From Xenorhabdus japonica (GTDB lineage Bacteria > Pseudomonadota > Gammaproteobacteria > Enterobacterales > Enterobacteriaceae), in contig NZ_FOVO01000013.1 in the NCBI RefSeq assembly GCF_900115195.1, positions 1 to 64,000 on the forward strand: a DNA stretch of 64,000 bases. Direction: 5' to 3'. This document shows, piece after piece, positions 1-9,091 of this stretch. Below the pieces are notes generated by a model. The model was not told the origin of the DNA, ran no database searches, and was given only the letters and a program-made list of their open reading frames with translations. Each line of letters opens with the position of its first letter. Within the stretch, counting starts at the first letter, position 1. Both the position numbers and the translations under genes were made by a program.

Positions 1-84
1 ACACGAGATTACAAAACACCGAATGAGTTATTTAAAGGAATACCCACTCATTTACTTCGTTCATTACGGTGTTGCGCTTAATAT

Positions 85-459
85 GTGAATCCAAGAATAC
101 TAGATAATTATCCAGAGACAAAATTTATTATTTCTTCATATAAACAGAATATTCCTTTAGCCGAGGGTTTAAGAGCACGTATAGGGAAAAATAGTGAAGT
201 TGTAATATCTGACTCACTAAATTTTTTTTTAACTTTATTGAACAGCATAACATTGATTATTGTCGGTGATGGTGGGATCTGTCATTTAGCTGCTGCATTA
301 CAAAAAAAGCTTATCGCCTTTTACGGTGTAACAATGCCTGAAAATTGGGCTCCACTGGCTACAGAAGATAAATGTATTGTATTTTACGATCCTGATGATG
401 TTAACAATATTGATTTAAATACAGTCTATCCAGCTATATTTTCCTTACTTAAAAATTAA
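85..459 (+). pseudogene. C-terminal remnant of a family 9 (heptosyltransferase-like) glycosyltransferase
   Basis: The 124-residue frame carries the second Rossmann half of a GT9 sugar transferase: the stretch IIVGDGGICHLAAAL (about residues 57-71), followed by IAFYGVTMPENWAPL, matches the nucleotide-sugar binding region of ADP-heptose:LPS heptosyltransferases. The N-terminal half is missing. The only start is a GTG without a ribosome binding site, directly after stop codons in the neighbouring frames (TAA 79-81, TGA 86-88). Another frame upstream (positions 2-85) is open and could be the displaced earlier part, which would imply a frameshift or small deletion near 80-86. It is probably a dead fragment of a surface-polysaccharide gene, although the start of the window cuts off the context. 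Confidence 0.5.
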
Positions 460-709
460 AAAACAATTTATACCTAAGGAGATAATAATCCATAATTACT
501 ATAACTTACCAATCGACACTTCAATAAAGAGTAATTTATTTAATAATTTCAAATGAATCCAAATAATATAAATTTTTCTTGAAGAAATATATAATTTGGT
601 AACATAATCTCTTTTTAAAGAGACTCGCTTTTTATTGGAAAGCAGCCTTTTGAGGATAAGGTAATTTTACCTAAGTATATATCTTAAACATCAGATAGTG
701 ACATCTGGT

Positions 710-1081
710 ATGAGCCAAACGTTAACTTCTCAATCTAAGTTACAGGATAATGCCTGCATTAGCTGTGGTGCTTGCTGCGCCTACTTTCGTGTTTCATTTT
801 ATTGGGCTGAAGCTGAGGATGGTGGCGGTACAGTTCCTATATCCATGACAGAAAAATTAAATGATTTCATGCGTTGCATGAAAGGAACAAATGAACCCTA
901 TCCCCGATGTATCAATTTATGCGGTGAAATTGGTGAGTCGGTCTCCTGCGCCATCTATGACAAAAGACCCTCTCCTTGTAGAGAATTTCCTCAAGCTTGG
1001 GAAAATGACGATTATAATGAAAGTTGTGATCGTGCCAGAGCAGCTTACGACCTTCCTCCTCTGCCAAAACCTCAAACATAA
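710..1081 (+). CDS. YkgJ family cysteine cluster protein (putative zinc/iron-chelating domain)
   Basis: A protein of about 123 residues with eight or more cysteines. An N-terminal CISCGACC motif is followed by CMKG, PRCINLCGE, SCAIYDKRPSPCREFP and a last cysteine near ESCDRAR. This is the pattern of the YkgJ (CxxCxxCC plus C-x-I-Y-x-x-R-P-x-x-C-R-x-F) family, thought to bind iron or zinc; the substrate is unknown. I chose the ATG at 710 rather than the GTG at 698, but neither has a strong ribosome binding site. It lies alone between the glycosyltransferase remnant and mtnK, about 140 bases before the latter, so it need not belong to the methylthioribose operon. Confidence 0.8.
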   Translation: MSQTLTSQSKLQDNACISCGACCAYFRVSFYWAEAEDGGGTVPISMTEKLNDFMRCMKGTNEPYPRCINLCGEIGESVSCAIYDKRPSPCREFPQAWENDDYNESCDRARAAYDLPPLPKPQT

Positions 1082-1222
1082 CTGATGGTTAATGTTAGTT
1101 CCATCACAGACACCTTACTTTTGCATATCTATAGTTAATAAATGTAAATTCCATTACAGCAGAATAAGTTATCGCTGTGCAGTTTATGAACGTTCCTTCA
1201 TAAAATTATCAGGATGAAAATA

Positions 1223-2488
1223 ATGGCTGCTCATGTCCCTACAGGATATATCCCACAAACTTGCGAATCTTTACCTCACTATCTTGCTGAAAATTTACCA
1301 ACAACCATTTCACTTGGCGGTTTCCCTGAAACTTGGCAAATTCAAGAAGTGGGTGATGGAAATCTCAACTTAGTATTTATTGTCTCCGGAAAAGAAAAAA
1401 CGATTGTCGTGAAGCAAGCCCTGCCTTATGTTCGGGCTGCAGGGGAATCATGGCCGCTTTCTCTTGTTCGTTCTCATTTTGAATATTATGCCCTGATAGA
1501 AGAAAAGAAAATCGCCAAAGAATATGTTCCTGATGTCTATTTTTATGATGAGAAGATGTCTCTCTTTGCTATGGAGTATTTGTCTCAGCATATCATCCTA
1601 CGCAAGCGACTTATTGCCGGAGAAAAACTTCCTCACCTCGCGGAAGATATTGGAATTTTCCTTGCGAATACGTTGTTTCATACTTCCGATATTGGAATAA
1701 CGGGTAAAGAGAAAAAAAATCTCACTGCCTGCTTCGCTAATAATCATGAACTTTGCAAGATCACTGAAGATCTGATTTTCACTGAACCTTATTTCAACGC
1801 AGAGAGAAATAACTGGACAGCCCCTCAGCTTGACGACGAAATCTACTCCATCTGGCAAGATCGAGCACTCATTCAAGTGGCCATGCAGTATAAGTATCAG
1901 TTCATGACGCAAGCACAAGCCCTGCTACATGGTGATCTCCATTCCGGCTCAATCATGGTGACGCCAAATTCTACCAAGGTAATTGACCCAGAATTCAGTT
2001 TCATGGGGCCAATGGCTTTTGATATTGGTAACTACATCGGTAATTTATTGATGGCTTACTTTGCTCAGCCAGCTCTACGAGAAAATAATGCACAATGTGT
2101 TGATTATCAAACATGGCTTCTGGAGCAAGCAGAAACAACTTGGTCAGTATTTGAGCGTCATTTTCGTCAATTATGGAATGGGAAAGAGATTGGGGATGCT
2201 TATCCTGTTGTGCTTTATCAGCAAGGTACATTTGATGCATCCTTCTTAAAAACAGTACAAGATGACTTTCTATCTACTTTATTTAAAGACACGCTTGCTT
2301 ATGCTGGTCTGGAAATCAATCGCCGTATTGTTGGATTTTCTGGTGTTGCCGATTTCAAGCAGATTGAAGATCAAAACCAGCGCGCCATCTGTGAAAAGCG
2401 GGCGCTGAAATTGGCGCGGGAATTGATAGTCAATCGAGAAAACTATCCCAATTTTTCGCTAATTAAACGTTATATTGCACAGTGTTAA
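1223..2488 (+). CDS. mtnK: S-methyl-5-thioribose kinase
   Basis: MtnK phosphorylates 5-methylthioribose, a by-product of S-adenosylmethionine-dependent polyamine and autoinducer chemistry, on C1. The protein (about 421 residues, typical length) has an aminoglycoside-phosphotransferase-like kinase fold: an N-terminal lobe with EVGDGNLNLVF as nucleotide-binding loop and VVKQA as the lysine strand, then the catalytic HGDLHSGS motif near residue 236 and the metal-binding IDPEF near 257. The ATG at 1223 sits eight bases after AGGA; an ATG three codons earlier (1214) is also possible. It is the first gene of a tight group with mtnA (nine bases downstream) and a class II aldolase. This grouping points to the DHAP shunt rather than the full methionine salvage cycle, since mtnB, C and D are not nearby. 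Confidence 0.92.
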   Translation: MAAHVPTGYIPQTCESLPHYLAENLPTTISLGGFPETWQIQEVGDGNLNLVFIVSGKEKTIVVKQALPYVRAAGESWPLSLVRSHFEYYALIEEKKIAKEYVPDVYFYDEKMSLFAMEYLSQHIILRKRLIAGEKLPHLAEDIGIFLANTLFHTSDIGITGKEKKNLTACFANNHELCKITEDLIFTEPYFNAERNNWTAPQLDDEIYSIWQDRALIQVAMQYKYQFMTQAQALLHGDLHSGSIMVTPNSTKVIDPEFSFMGPMAFDIGNYIGNLLMAYFAQPALRENNAQCVDYQTWLLEQAETTWSVFERHFRQLWNGKEIGDAYPVVLYQQGTFDASFLKTVQDDFLSTLFKDTLAYAGLEINRRIVGFSGVADFKQIEDQNQRAICEKRALKLARELIVNRENYPNFSLIKRYIAQC

Positions 2489-2497
2489 GAAGTTGAT

Positions 2498-3598
2498 ATG
2501 AAAATTAATGGCATTCATTACTGTTCAGTCTGGCTTGCTGACGATGGTCATACCGTCGAAATTTTCGATCAAACCAAGCTCCCTTTTGAAGTGCAAACTA
2601 TTCAACTACGCATTATACAGGATGCAGAGACAGCCATAAAAGAAATGTGGGTGTGGGGAGCACCTTTGATTGGTTCTGTTGCCGCATATGGTATGGCTTT
2701 GGCAATGCATCAGGAAAGTAGCGATGAGAATCTACGGCAATCTTACGATATTTTGGTTAAAACCCGCCCTACAGCAATCAATTTAAAATGGGCATTGGAT
2801 CGGTCATATTGAATATTGGAAAATATAGAACATTCGTTACGTGTAGAAACCGCATACCGTATCGCCAATGAAATTGCAGATGAAGATGTAGAACTCTGTC
2901 GCAAAATTGGTGAGCACGGCTTAAAAATAATCCAAAGTATGGCAAAGACCAAATCAACAGGTGAAGCAGTCAATATCCTGACTCATTGCAATGCTGGCTG
3001 GCTCGCAACGGTAGACTGGGGAACTGCGCTGGCTCCTATTTATATGGCGCATGATGCAGGAATCAAAGTCCATGTCTGGGTTGATGAAACCCGCCCACGT
3101 AACCAAGGAGGATTAACCGCTTTCGAATTAGGTTCACATGGCATACCACATACTTTGATCGCTGATAATGCCGGAGGGCATTTGATGCAACATGGTAAAG
3201 TGGATCTCTGTATTGTCGGTACAGACCGGACAACCGCCCGGGGTGATATATGCAATAAAATCGGTACGTACCTCAAAGCATTGGCAGCCAAAGCCAATCA
3301 GGTACCTTTTTATGTTGCCCTGCCATCCCCTACGCTAGATTTTACTGTCTGGGACGGCGTAAAAGAAATTCCTATTGAACAGCGTTCAGGCGAAGAGCAA
3401 TCCCATGTATATGGCATTACACCTGAAGGTACGCGAAGTTGGGTCAATACAGCACCACAGGGAACATCTTGTGGGAATTATGCCTTTGATGTTACACCTG
3501 CTGAACTTATCACCGGACTGATCACTGAACGTGGAATTTGCGATGCCAGTGCGGAAGGATTACGGGTTCTTTTCCCTGATTTATATGGAAAACCGTAA
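2498..3598 (+). pseudogene. mtnA: Methylthioribose-1-phosphate isomerase interrupted by an in-frame TGA
   Basis: MtnA converts 5-methylthioribose-1-phosphate to the ribulose-1-phosphate. Read through, this gene would give 366 codons, a normal length. The frame is stopped by TGA at 2810-2812 (codon 105) but continues in the same frame without any shift to 3598. The upstream part has the family's [22 protein letters not shown] and [13 protein letters not shown]. The downstream part has the catalytic cysteine in [11 protein letters not shown] (Cys164 of the joined protein), the aspartate in VGTDR (Asp243), WVDETRP and NKIGTY. A TTG at 2816 could restart translation, but without a ribosome binding site. 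No insertion or deletion is seen, so this is a single-base nonsense change (for example from CGA or TGG), a sequencing error, or tolerated readthrough. All catalytic residues are downstream of the stop. Confidence 0.85.
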
Positions 3599-3616
3599 TT
3601 ATTATTCAAGGTAACA

Positions 3617-4219
3617 ATGATGAATAGAGAACAAATCGCCCAAGAGATTATTGAAACTTGCCTCAAAATGAACACGCTCGGATTGAATCAAGGAACATCG
3701 GGTAATATTAGTGCCCGCTATCAAGACGGTTTTTTGATTACCCCCAGTGGGGTACCTTATGAAAAGCTAACATCCGAACAAATCGTCTATGTCAGTAATC
3801 AAGGCGAGTATGCAGCCAATAAAGTGCCTTCAAGCGAATGGCATTTTCATCTCTCTTGCTATCAAGCACGTTCTGATCTTAATGCCGTTGTACATAACCA
3901 TGCTGTTAATGCAACAGCAGTTTCCATTCTCAATCATGCTATACCTGCCATTCACTACATGATTGCTGTTACAGGAACCGATCACGTTCCCTGCATTCCT
4001 TATTCCACTTTCGGAACAGCTGAATTAGCTGACAGTGTGAAAAAAGGGATCTCGTACAGTAAAGCACTACTGATGCAGCATCATGGAATGATTGCAATGG
4101 AAGTTAATCTGGAAAAAGCACTGTGGTTAGCAAATGAGATTGAAATATTGGCACAACTTTATTTAAAAGTGCTTCCAATTATGGAAACGGTTCCAATACT
4201 TCCTCCGGCAGAAATGTAA
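3617..4219 (+). CDS. Class II aldolase (FucA-like; probable Ald2 of the DHAP shunt), C-terminally truncated
   Basis: A zinc-dependent aldolase very close to L-fuculose-1-phosphate aldolase. The metal ligands are visible as Glu74 (SSEW), His93 and His95 (VHNH) and His156 (QHHGM); the phosphate loops LNQGTSGN and TPSGVPYEKL are intact. Eighteen bases separate it from mtnA, and with mtnK-mtnA it fits Ald2, which splits 5-methylthioribulose-1-phosphate into dihydroxyacetone phosphate and 2-methylthioacetaldehyde. The frame ends with TAA at 4217-4219, yet the next 14 codons (4220-4261, then TAG) still read RVLEKFKNYGLKIK, which corresponds to the FucA C-terminus VLEKFKTYGLRIEE. The lost tail includes the tyrosine equivalent to Tyr209 of E. 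coli FucA, which is known to take part in catalysis. The product may be impaired. A true fuculose aldolase is the alternative, but no fucose genes are nearby. Confidence 0.85.
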   Translation: MMNREQIAQEIIETCLKMNTLGLNQGTSGNISARYQDGFLITPSGVPYEKLTSEQIVYVSNQGEYAANKVPSSEWHFHLSCYQARSDLNAVVHNHAVNATAVSILNHAIPAIHYMIAVTGTDHVPCIPYSTFGTAELADSVKKGISYSKALLMQHHGMIAMEVNLEKALWLANEIEILAQLYLKVLPIMETVPILPPAEM

Positions 4220-4358
4220 CGGGTTCTGGAAAAATTCAAAAATTATGGATTAAAGATAAAATAGCCGCAAATCACATCCAGAGGCGTATTATCTTACAAT
4301 TTTGATGGAGTATGGTTTTAGAGGAAGAAAATGCTATATAAGAAATTCTGAGATGAAG

Positions 4359-4434
4359 TGGTGGGCGATACCAGATTCGAACTGATGACCCCCTCCTTGT
4401 AAGGGAGATGCTCTACCAACTGAGCTAATCGCCC
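4359..4434 (-). tRNA. tRNA-Val (anticodon TAC)
   Basis: A 76-base cloverleaf on the minus strand with the acceptor stem GGGCGAT/ATCGCCC, an encoded CCA end, a TTCGAAT T-loop and the anticodon loop CTTACAA. It is the last gene of the seven-tRNA transcript. Confidence 0.95.
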
Positions 4435-4456
4435 ACTTCATATCTTCATACCTAGA

Positions 4457-4532
4457 TGGTGGGTCGTGCAGGATTCGAACCTGCGACCAATTGATTAAAA
4501 GTCAACTGCTCTACCGACTGAGCTAACGACCC
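4457..4532 (-). tRNA. tRNA-Lys (anticodon TTT)
   Basis: A 76-base cloverleaf with acceptor GGGTCGT/ACGACCC, encoded CCA and anticodon loop CTTTTAA. It is one of three identical copies spaced exactly 106 bases apart. Confidence 0.95.
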
Positions 4533-4562
4533 GATTAGGTAATTCTGATTTTTATATCTAAA

Positions 4563-4638
4563 TGGTGGGTCGTGCAGGATTCGAACCTGCGACCAATTGA
4601 TTAAAAGTCAACTGCTCTACCGACTGAGCTAACGACCC
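4563..4638 (-). tRNA. tRNA-Lys (anticodon TTT)
   Basis: Second, identical copy of the lysine tRNA. The 30-base spacers on either side are also similar to each other, so the unit of duplication was tRNA plus spacer. Confidence 0.95.
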
Positions 4639-4668
4639 AATTAGATAATTTTGATTTTGATATTTGAA

Positions 4669-4744
4669 TGGTGGGTCGTGCAGGATTCGAACCTGCGACC
4701 AATTGATTAAAAGTCAACTGCTCTACCGACTGAGCTAACGACCC
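4669..4744 (-). tRNA. tRNA-Lys (anticodon TTT)
   Basis: Third lysine tRNA copy, the first of the three to be transcribed from the minus strand. Confidence 0.95.
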
Positions 4745-4789
4745 ATTCTAAATATCAATATGATATTGCTACGAAACAACCAAATGAAG

Positions 4790-4865
4790 TGGTGGGCGAT
4801 ACCAGATTCGAACTGATGACCCCCTCCTTGTAAGGGAGATGCTCTACCAACTGAGCTAATCGCCC
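4790..4865 (-). tRNA. tRNA-Val (anticodon TAC)
   Basis: Valine tRNA identical to the copy at 4359; encoded CCA. Third gene of the transcript. Confidence 0.95.
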
Positions 4866-4908
4866 ACTTCATGATGACTATAACGACATCAATACCATGA
4901 TTTATGAT

Positions 4909-4984
4909 TGGTGGGCGATACCAGATTCGAACTGATGACCCCCTCCTTGTAAGGGAGATGCTCTACCAACTGAGCTAATCGCCC
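4909..4984 (-). tRNA. tRNA-Val (anticodon TAC)
   Basis: Valine tRNA, second gene of the transcript; identical mature sequence and encoded CCA. Confidence 0.95.
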
Positions 4985-5019
4985 AATCATAAAATCATTT
5001 TTTATCACTACGAGATATA

Positions 5020-5095
5020 TGGTGGGCGATACCAGATTCGAACTGATGACCCCCTCCTTGTAAGGGAGATGCTCTACCAACTGAGCTAATCGCCC
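5020..5095 (-). tRNA. tRNA-Val (anticodon TAC)
   Basis: First tRNA of the array, 18 bases downstream of a strong promoter -10 box. The array corresponds in position to the E. coli valU-valX-valY-lysV operon next to gltX. Confidence 0.95.
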
Positions 5096-5112
5096 CGTCG
5101 TGATGGAGTCGC

Positions 5113-5140
5113 ATTATAGGGATAGTTCGAGGTGAGTCAA
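5113..5140 (-). promoter_or_regulatory. Sigma-70 promoter of the Val/Lys tRNA operon
   Basis: On the minus strand TTGACT and TATAAT are separated by 16 bases, followed by the G+C-rich GCGACTCC. A G+C-rich discriminator is typical of stable-RNA promoters under stringent control. The box sits just before the first tRNA-Val and diverges from gltX. Confidence 0.8.
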
Positions 5141-5359
5141 CGCTTTTTATTACTAAAACAATCATTCGTCGTAAAATTAAACAGAATGAAACATTTATAA
5201 TCACGCAATGGTATCATTTGGCCAATTTATTTTGGCTTTTCTCAATAACCTATCGTTAACGCCATTGAGGAATTGAAGTGCAGTGATAAAATAACCCCAT
5301 TATTGTTACTTTGATCATACAAAACGCACTCTAAAAAGAGATAATTAAGGCAATTCCTG

Positions 5360-6790
5360 ATGAGTAAAATTAAAACCCGTTTTGCACCAAGTCCTACTGG
5401 CTACCTTCATGTTGGTGGTGCGCGTACTGCTCTTTATTCTTGGTTATACAGTCGCCACAATAAAGGTGAATTTGTTCTTCGTATTGAAGACACCGATCTT
5501 GAACGTTCCACTCAAGAAGCCATCGATGCAATTATGGACGGTATGAACTGGTTAAATCTGAATTGGGATGAAGGCCCTTATTATCAGACCAAACGTTTCG
5601 ACCGTTACAACCAAGTTATTGATGAAATGCTGGAGCAAGGTACAGCTTACCGCTGCTATTGCTCCAAAGAGCGTTTGGAAAAACTGCGTGAAACTCAAAT
5701 GGCAAATGGTGAAAAACCCCGTTATGACGGACGATGCCTTGATAACGAGTGCCAGCATAATCATAATGAACTGCATCACGATAAACCACATGTTGTGCGT
5801 TTCCGTAACCCACAAGAAGGCTCCGTCATTTTTAATGACAGCATCCGTGGCTCGATTGAATTCAGCAATCAAGAGCTGGATGATTTGATCATTCGCCGTA
5901 CCGACGGCTCACCAACCTATAACTTCTGTGTTGTCATTGATGACTGGGATATGGAAATCACCCACGTTATTCGTGGTGAAGACCATATCAACAATACTCC
6001 ACGTCAGATCAACATCCTGAAAGCCCTCGGCGCACCGGTTCCAGAATATGCCCACGTTTCTATGATCCTCGGCGACGACGGTAAAAAACTGTCCAAACGC
6101 CACGGCGCTGTTAGCGTAATGCAGTATCGTGATGATGGTTATTTACCAGAAGCGCTGTTAAACTATCTGGTTCGTCTGGGTTGGTCACATGGCGATCAGG
6201 AAATTTTCAGCGTTGAAGAAATGACTGAATTGTTCAGCCTTGATGCTATCAGCAAATCCGCCAGTGCATTCAACACTGAAAAGCTGCAATGGTTGAACCA
6301 TCATTACATCAATACCCTGCCGGCAGAAGAAGTTGCTGTGCATTTAGCATGGCATATTGAACAGCAAGGTATTGATACTCGTACTGGCCCAGAGCTGGTT
6401 GATTTGATCAAATTGCTGGGTGAACGTTGTAAGACACTGAAAGAAATGGCTGAATCTTGCCATTATTTCTATGAAGAATTTGCTGAGTTTGATGCAGATG
6501 CTGCGAAGAAACATCTGCGCCCTGTTGCTCGCCAGCCATTGGAAGTTGCCCGTGCGAAACTGGTAGCGATTACTGAATGGACACCTGAGAATATCCATCA
6601 CGCCATTCAGGTGACGGCTGATGAACTGGAAGTCGGTATGGGTAAAGTAGGTATGCCATTGCGTGTTGCTGTAACAGGTGCAGGCCAGTCTCCGAGTGTT
6701 GATGTAACAATTCATGCTGTTAACCAAACACGTTCATTGTCTCGTATTGATAAGGCTCTGGCTTATATTGCTCAGCGTGAAGTACAATAA
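5360..6790 (+). CDS. gltX: Glutamyl-tRNA synthetase
   Basis: This class I synthetase charges tRNA-Glu with glutamate. The 476-residue protein has the normal length of the bacterial enzyme. It shows the ATP-binding signature [14 protein letters not shown] (residues 10-23, the HIGH region), FVLRIEDTD, and the KLSKR form of the KMSKS loop near residue 243 ([13 protein letters not shown]). A zinc-type CYCSKERL...CQHNH segment lies near residues 98-140. The ATG at 5360 is preceded by AAGGCAATTCCTG. It lies between a divergent tRNA-Val/Lys operon and two tRNA-Ala genes, the same arrangement as in E. coli, and is followed by a terminator. Confidence 0.98.
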   Translation: MSKIKTRFAPSPTGYLHVGGARTALYSWLYSRHNKGEFVLRIEDTDLERSTQEAIDAIMDGMNWLNLNWDEGPYYQTKRFDRYNQVIDEMLEQGTAYRCYCSKERLEKLRETQMANGEKPRYDGRCLDNECQHNHNELHHDKPHVVRFRNPQEGSVIFNDSIRGSIEFSNQELDDLIIRRTDGSPTYNFCVVIDDWDMEITHVIRGEDHINNTPRQINILKALGAPVPEYAHVSMILGDDGKKLSKRHGAVSVMQYRDDGYLPEALLNYLVRLGWSHGDQEIFSVEEMTELFSLDAISKSASAFNTEKLQWLNHHYINTLPAEEVAVHLAWHIEQQGIDTRTGPELVDLIKLLGERCKTLKEMAESCHYFYEEFAEFDADAAKKHLRPVARQPLEVARAKLVAITEWTPENIHHAIQVTADELEVGMGKVGMPLRVAVTGAGQSPSVDVTIHAVNQTRSLSRIDKALAYIAQREVQ

Positions 6791-6850
6791 ATCGTCATTT
6801 GTGAATAATGGCTCATAAATAAGCCACACAATTCATATGATATGAATAAT

Positions 6851-6885
6851 AAAGGCACTCAATTTATTGCAGTGCCTTTATTTTT
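6851..6885 (+). terminator. Rho-independent terminator after gltX
   Basis: The inverted repeat AAAGGCACT / AGTGCCTTT is followed by ATTTTTT, 60 bases after the gltX stop codon. Confidence 0.85.
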
Positions 6886-6948
6886 TGCTCTCAAAATTGG
6901 TCATTGATGGCTTTTCCAGCGCTTACACAGAGAATATAAATGAATCCA

Positions 6949-6977
6949 TTGACAGAATTCTCTGGGTCTCATATGAT
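6949..6977 (+). promoter_or_regulatory. Promoter of the tRNA-Ala pair
   Basis: TTGACA and TATGAT are separated by 17 bases and followed by the G+C-rich CGCCCCG, a stable-RNA type promoter. The first tRNA-Ala starts 27 bases after the -10 box. Confidence 0.75.
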
Positions 6978-7004
6978 TCGCCCCGTTCCACAGGATTTTG
7001 ATTT

Positions 7005-7080
<76 letters not shown>

Positions 7081-7136
7081 AATACTAGTATAACCAGTCA
7101 TTAGTGTTTGGCATTCAAAACCTGAACCACATTTGT

Positions 7137-7212
<76 letters not shown>

Positions 7213-7220
7213 AAATTCTG

Positions 7221-7254
7221 AATCCCTGAAGACGCAAATTTTCAGGGATTTTTC
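7221..7254 (+). terminator. Terminator of the tRNA-Ala operon
   Basis: A perfect ten-base stem AATCCCTGAA / TTCAGGGATT with a ten-base loop, followed by TTT, starts nine bases after the second tRNA. Confidence 0.9.
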
Positions 7255-7675
7255 TTATATTCTTGCCTCTATGCATGTTTATATCTATGCCTGTATCAAC
7301 TATTCTTTCAAAGATTGATTTATAATTAATTGTTTCTCATGATTTATTTCTTCTTATGATACAAGTTGGAAACTAAGTTAACATTTTAAAAATTAGGCAT
7401 AGCCAATGTTTTTAAGAACAACTATAAGGAAATTGTATTATTTACTATTTTATGGCGATGATTTTATTGGCTTATTTATTTTTATTTTGTTATATTTCAT
7501 TAGATCTACATAAAAAATCACGTCTCTATTTACTACAAAAATAAAGTTATTTTTAGCATTAATCATTTTTTCAGAATTCCTCCAAATCAATTAAAGCTTG
7601 AATTTTTCCTCACTGATTTACCCTTATTTTAAAATTTAGGCAGAGTAACTTACAAAAAATCCAATAAGGAAAGCC
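7255..7675 (+). other. AT-rich intergenic stretch before the MATE gene
   Basis: There is no convincing gene or RNA here. The only clear signal is AAGGAAAG (around 7667), the ribosome binding site of the downstream transporter. Base composition is more AT-rich than in the flanking genes. Confidence 0.5.
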
Positions 7676-9022
7676 ATGCAAAGAACAACATTATTAAGTG
7701 AAGTGAAATATCTATTTTTATTATCAAGTCCAGTTATAATAACTCAACTTGCCAGAACAGCTATGGGCGCAGTTGACGCTATAATGTCAGGTCACTATTC
7801 AACGAATGATCTGGCTGCTGTATCTTTGGGAAGCAGCGTTTGGTTTCCTATCTTTGTATTAGGTCACGGCGTTATTATGATGTTATCTGCTGATATAGCA
7901 AGGCACAGATCTCATAATGATATCGAAGGAATTAAAGAGAGCATTAATAACTACATTTCTGCCTCATTCATTTTATCGATACCCATTATTATCTTCCTAT
8001 TAACAGCAGTGCAGGCTTTATCTCTTATTGGTGTTGATGAGGATGTTGTAAATATCACAAAAGGTTATATTACTGCGATGGCATTTGGTGTGCCTAGCGT
8101 GATGATATTCAATGTATTTCGTTCTCTACTGCAAGGACTCGAAGACACAAAAGCTGCAATGTATATTTCCTGTTTTGCTTTACTCATTAATATACCAGTC
8201 AATTATGCTTTCATATTTGGTAAATTTGGTATGCCAGAAATGGGAGGTATAGGAGCTGGCATAGCAACATCAATTATCAATACGTTTAGCGCCATTTTAC
8301 TTGTTGGCTATTTCTTGTATAAAAAAGAATATAAAAAATACAAGTTTAAGTTATCAATCAAATTCAATGAAAAATTCAAGCAATTACTTGCAGTCGGTAT
8401 TCCAAGTGGGATGGCACTCTTTATTGAAATGATTTTCATCGATATCATTGCATTTGGGATTGCTACTCTAGGCCCTGTTTATATTGCGGCTAATAATATC
8501 ATGCTAATTATATCCTCTATAATGTTTACTGTTAGTGCAGGTTTTTCCGCTGCTGCAACAGTAAAAATCAGTTACTTAAATGCTAAGAGAGATAATCAGT
8601 CAATATTAAATTTTGGCATAATGGCATCTGGAGTCGTTTCATTAATAGCCTTTATCTTATGTGCTCTTTTCTATTTATATGCTGATTTTATTATTAGCTT
8701 ATCTACAAAAGACATTCTTGTGATAAATACAGCGATCGGGATCGTATTATTTTTATGCCTTTTCCATTTTTTTGATGCTGTTCAGGCTATATTATCTGGT
8801 ATTTTTCGAGGATTACATGAAACAAAAATAGTTTTCTATGCTCCTCTTCTCGGTTATTGGCTTATTGGAATTCCTCTAGGTTTTATCTTAGGGCTGACAG
8901 ATATTATCACTGAGAGAATGGGGCTGATTGGTTTTTGGTACGGTCTTGTTTTAGGCTTACTTGTCAATGCGATGACACTCTCAATGATATTGAGAGCAAA
9001 ATTTAAAAAACTGGCAAAATAA
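7676..9022 (+). CDS. MATE family multidrug/metabolite efflux transporter
   Basis: A 448-residue inner membrane protein with about twelve hydrophobic segments in two repeated halves, the layout of NorM-type Na+ or H+ driven exporters (about 450 residues). Family features include PVIITQLARTAMGAVDAIMS in the first helix region (residues 17-36), FRSLLQGLEDTK near residue 148, NIPVNYAFIFG, and the repeat-2 counterpart LSGIFRGLHETKIVFYAPLLG. The ATG at 7676 is preceded by AAGGAAAG. It is AT-rich and rich in Ile/Phe codons compared with gltX, and sits between tRNA-Ala and nupC where E. coli has unrelated genes, so it looks like an accessory insertion. The substrate cannot be told from sequence. Confidence 0.9.
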   Translation: MQRTTLLSEVKYLFLLSSPVIITQLARTAMGAVDAIMSGHYSTNDLAAVSLGSSVWFPIFVLGHGVIMMLSADIARHRSHNDIEGIKESINNYISASFILSIPIIIFLLTAVQALSLIGVDEDVVNITKGYITAMAFGVPSVMIFNVFRSLLQGLEDTKAAMYISCFALLINIPVNYAFIFGKFGMPEMGGIGAGIATSIINTFSAILLVGYFLYKKEYKKYKFKLSIKFNEKFKQLLAVGIPSGMALFIEMIFIDIIAFGIATLGPVYIAANNIMLIISSIMFTVSAGFSAAATVKISYLNAKRDNQSILNFGIMASGVVSLIAFILCALFYLYADFIISLSTKDILVINTAIGIVLFLCLFHFFDAVQAILSGIFRGLHETKIVFYAPLLGYWLIGIPLGFILGLTDIITERMGLIGFWYGLVLGLLVNAMTLSMILRAKFKKLAK

Positions 9023-9030
9023 ACTACATC

Positions 9031-9091
9031 AAGAGCCTATCTCTGTATCTGCTAAAATTGTAGATAAATTAGGATGGGCTCTTAATTTTTT
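9031..9091 (+). terminator. Probable terminator after the MATE gene
   Basis: The repeat AAGAGCC (9031-9037) pairs with GGCTCTT (9077-9083), followed by AATTTTTTA. The 39-base loop is long, so the call is moderate. Confidence 0.5.

Noticed and set aside
2810-2812. Selenocysteine or other recoding at the mtnA TGA
   Set aside because: No structure resembling a bacterial SECIS element was evident directly after the codon, and the position is not catalytic.
5552-5888. Long ORFs on both strands inside gltX
   Set aside because: They are shadows of the gltX frame; similar antisense or out-of-frame ORFs inside ligA, hscA, glyA and others were left out for the same reason.
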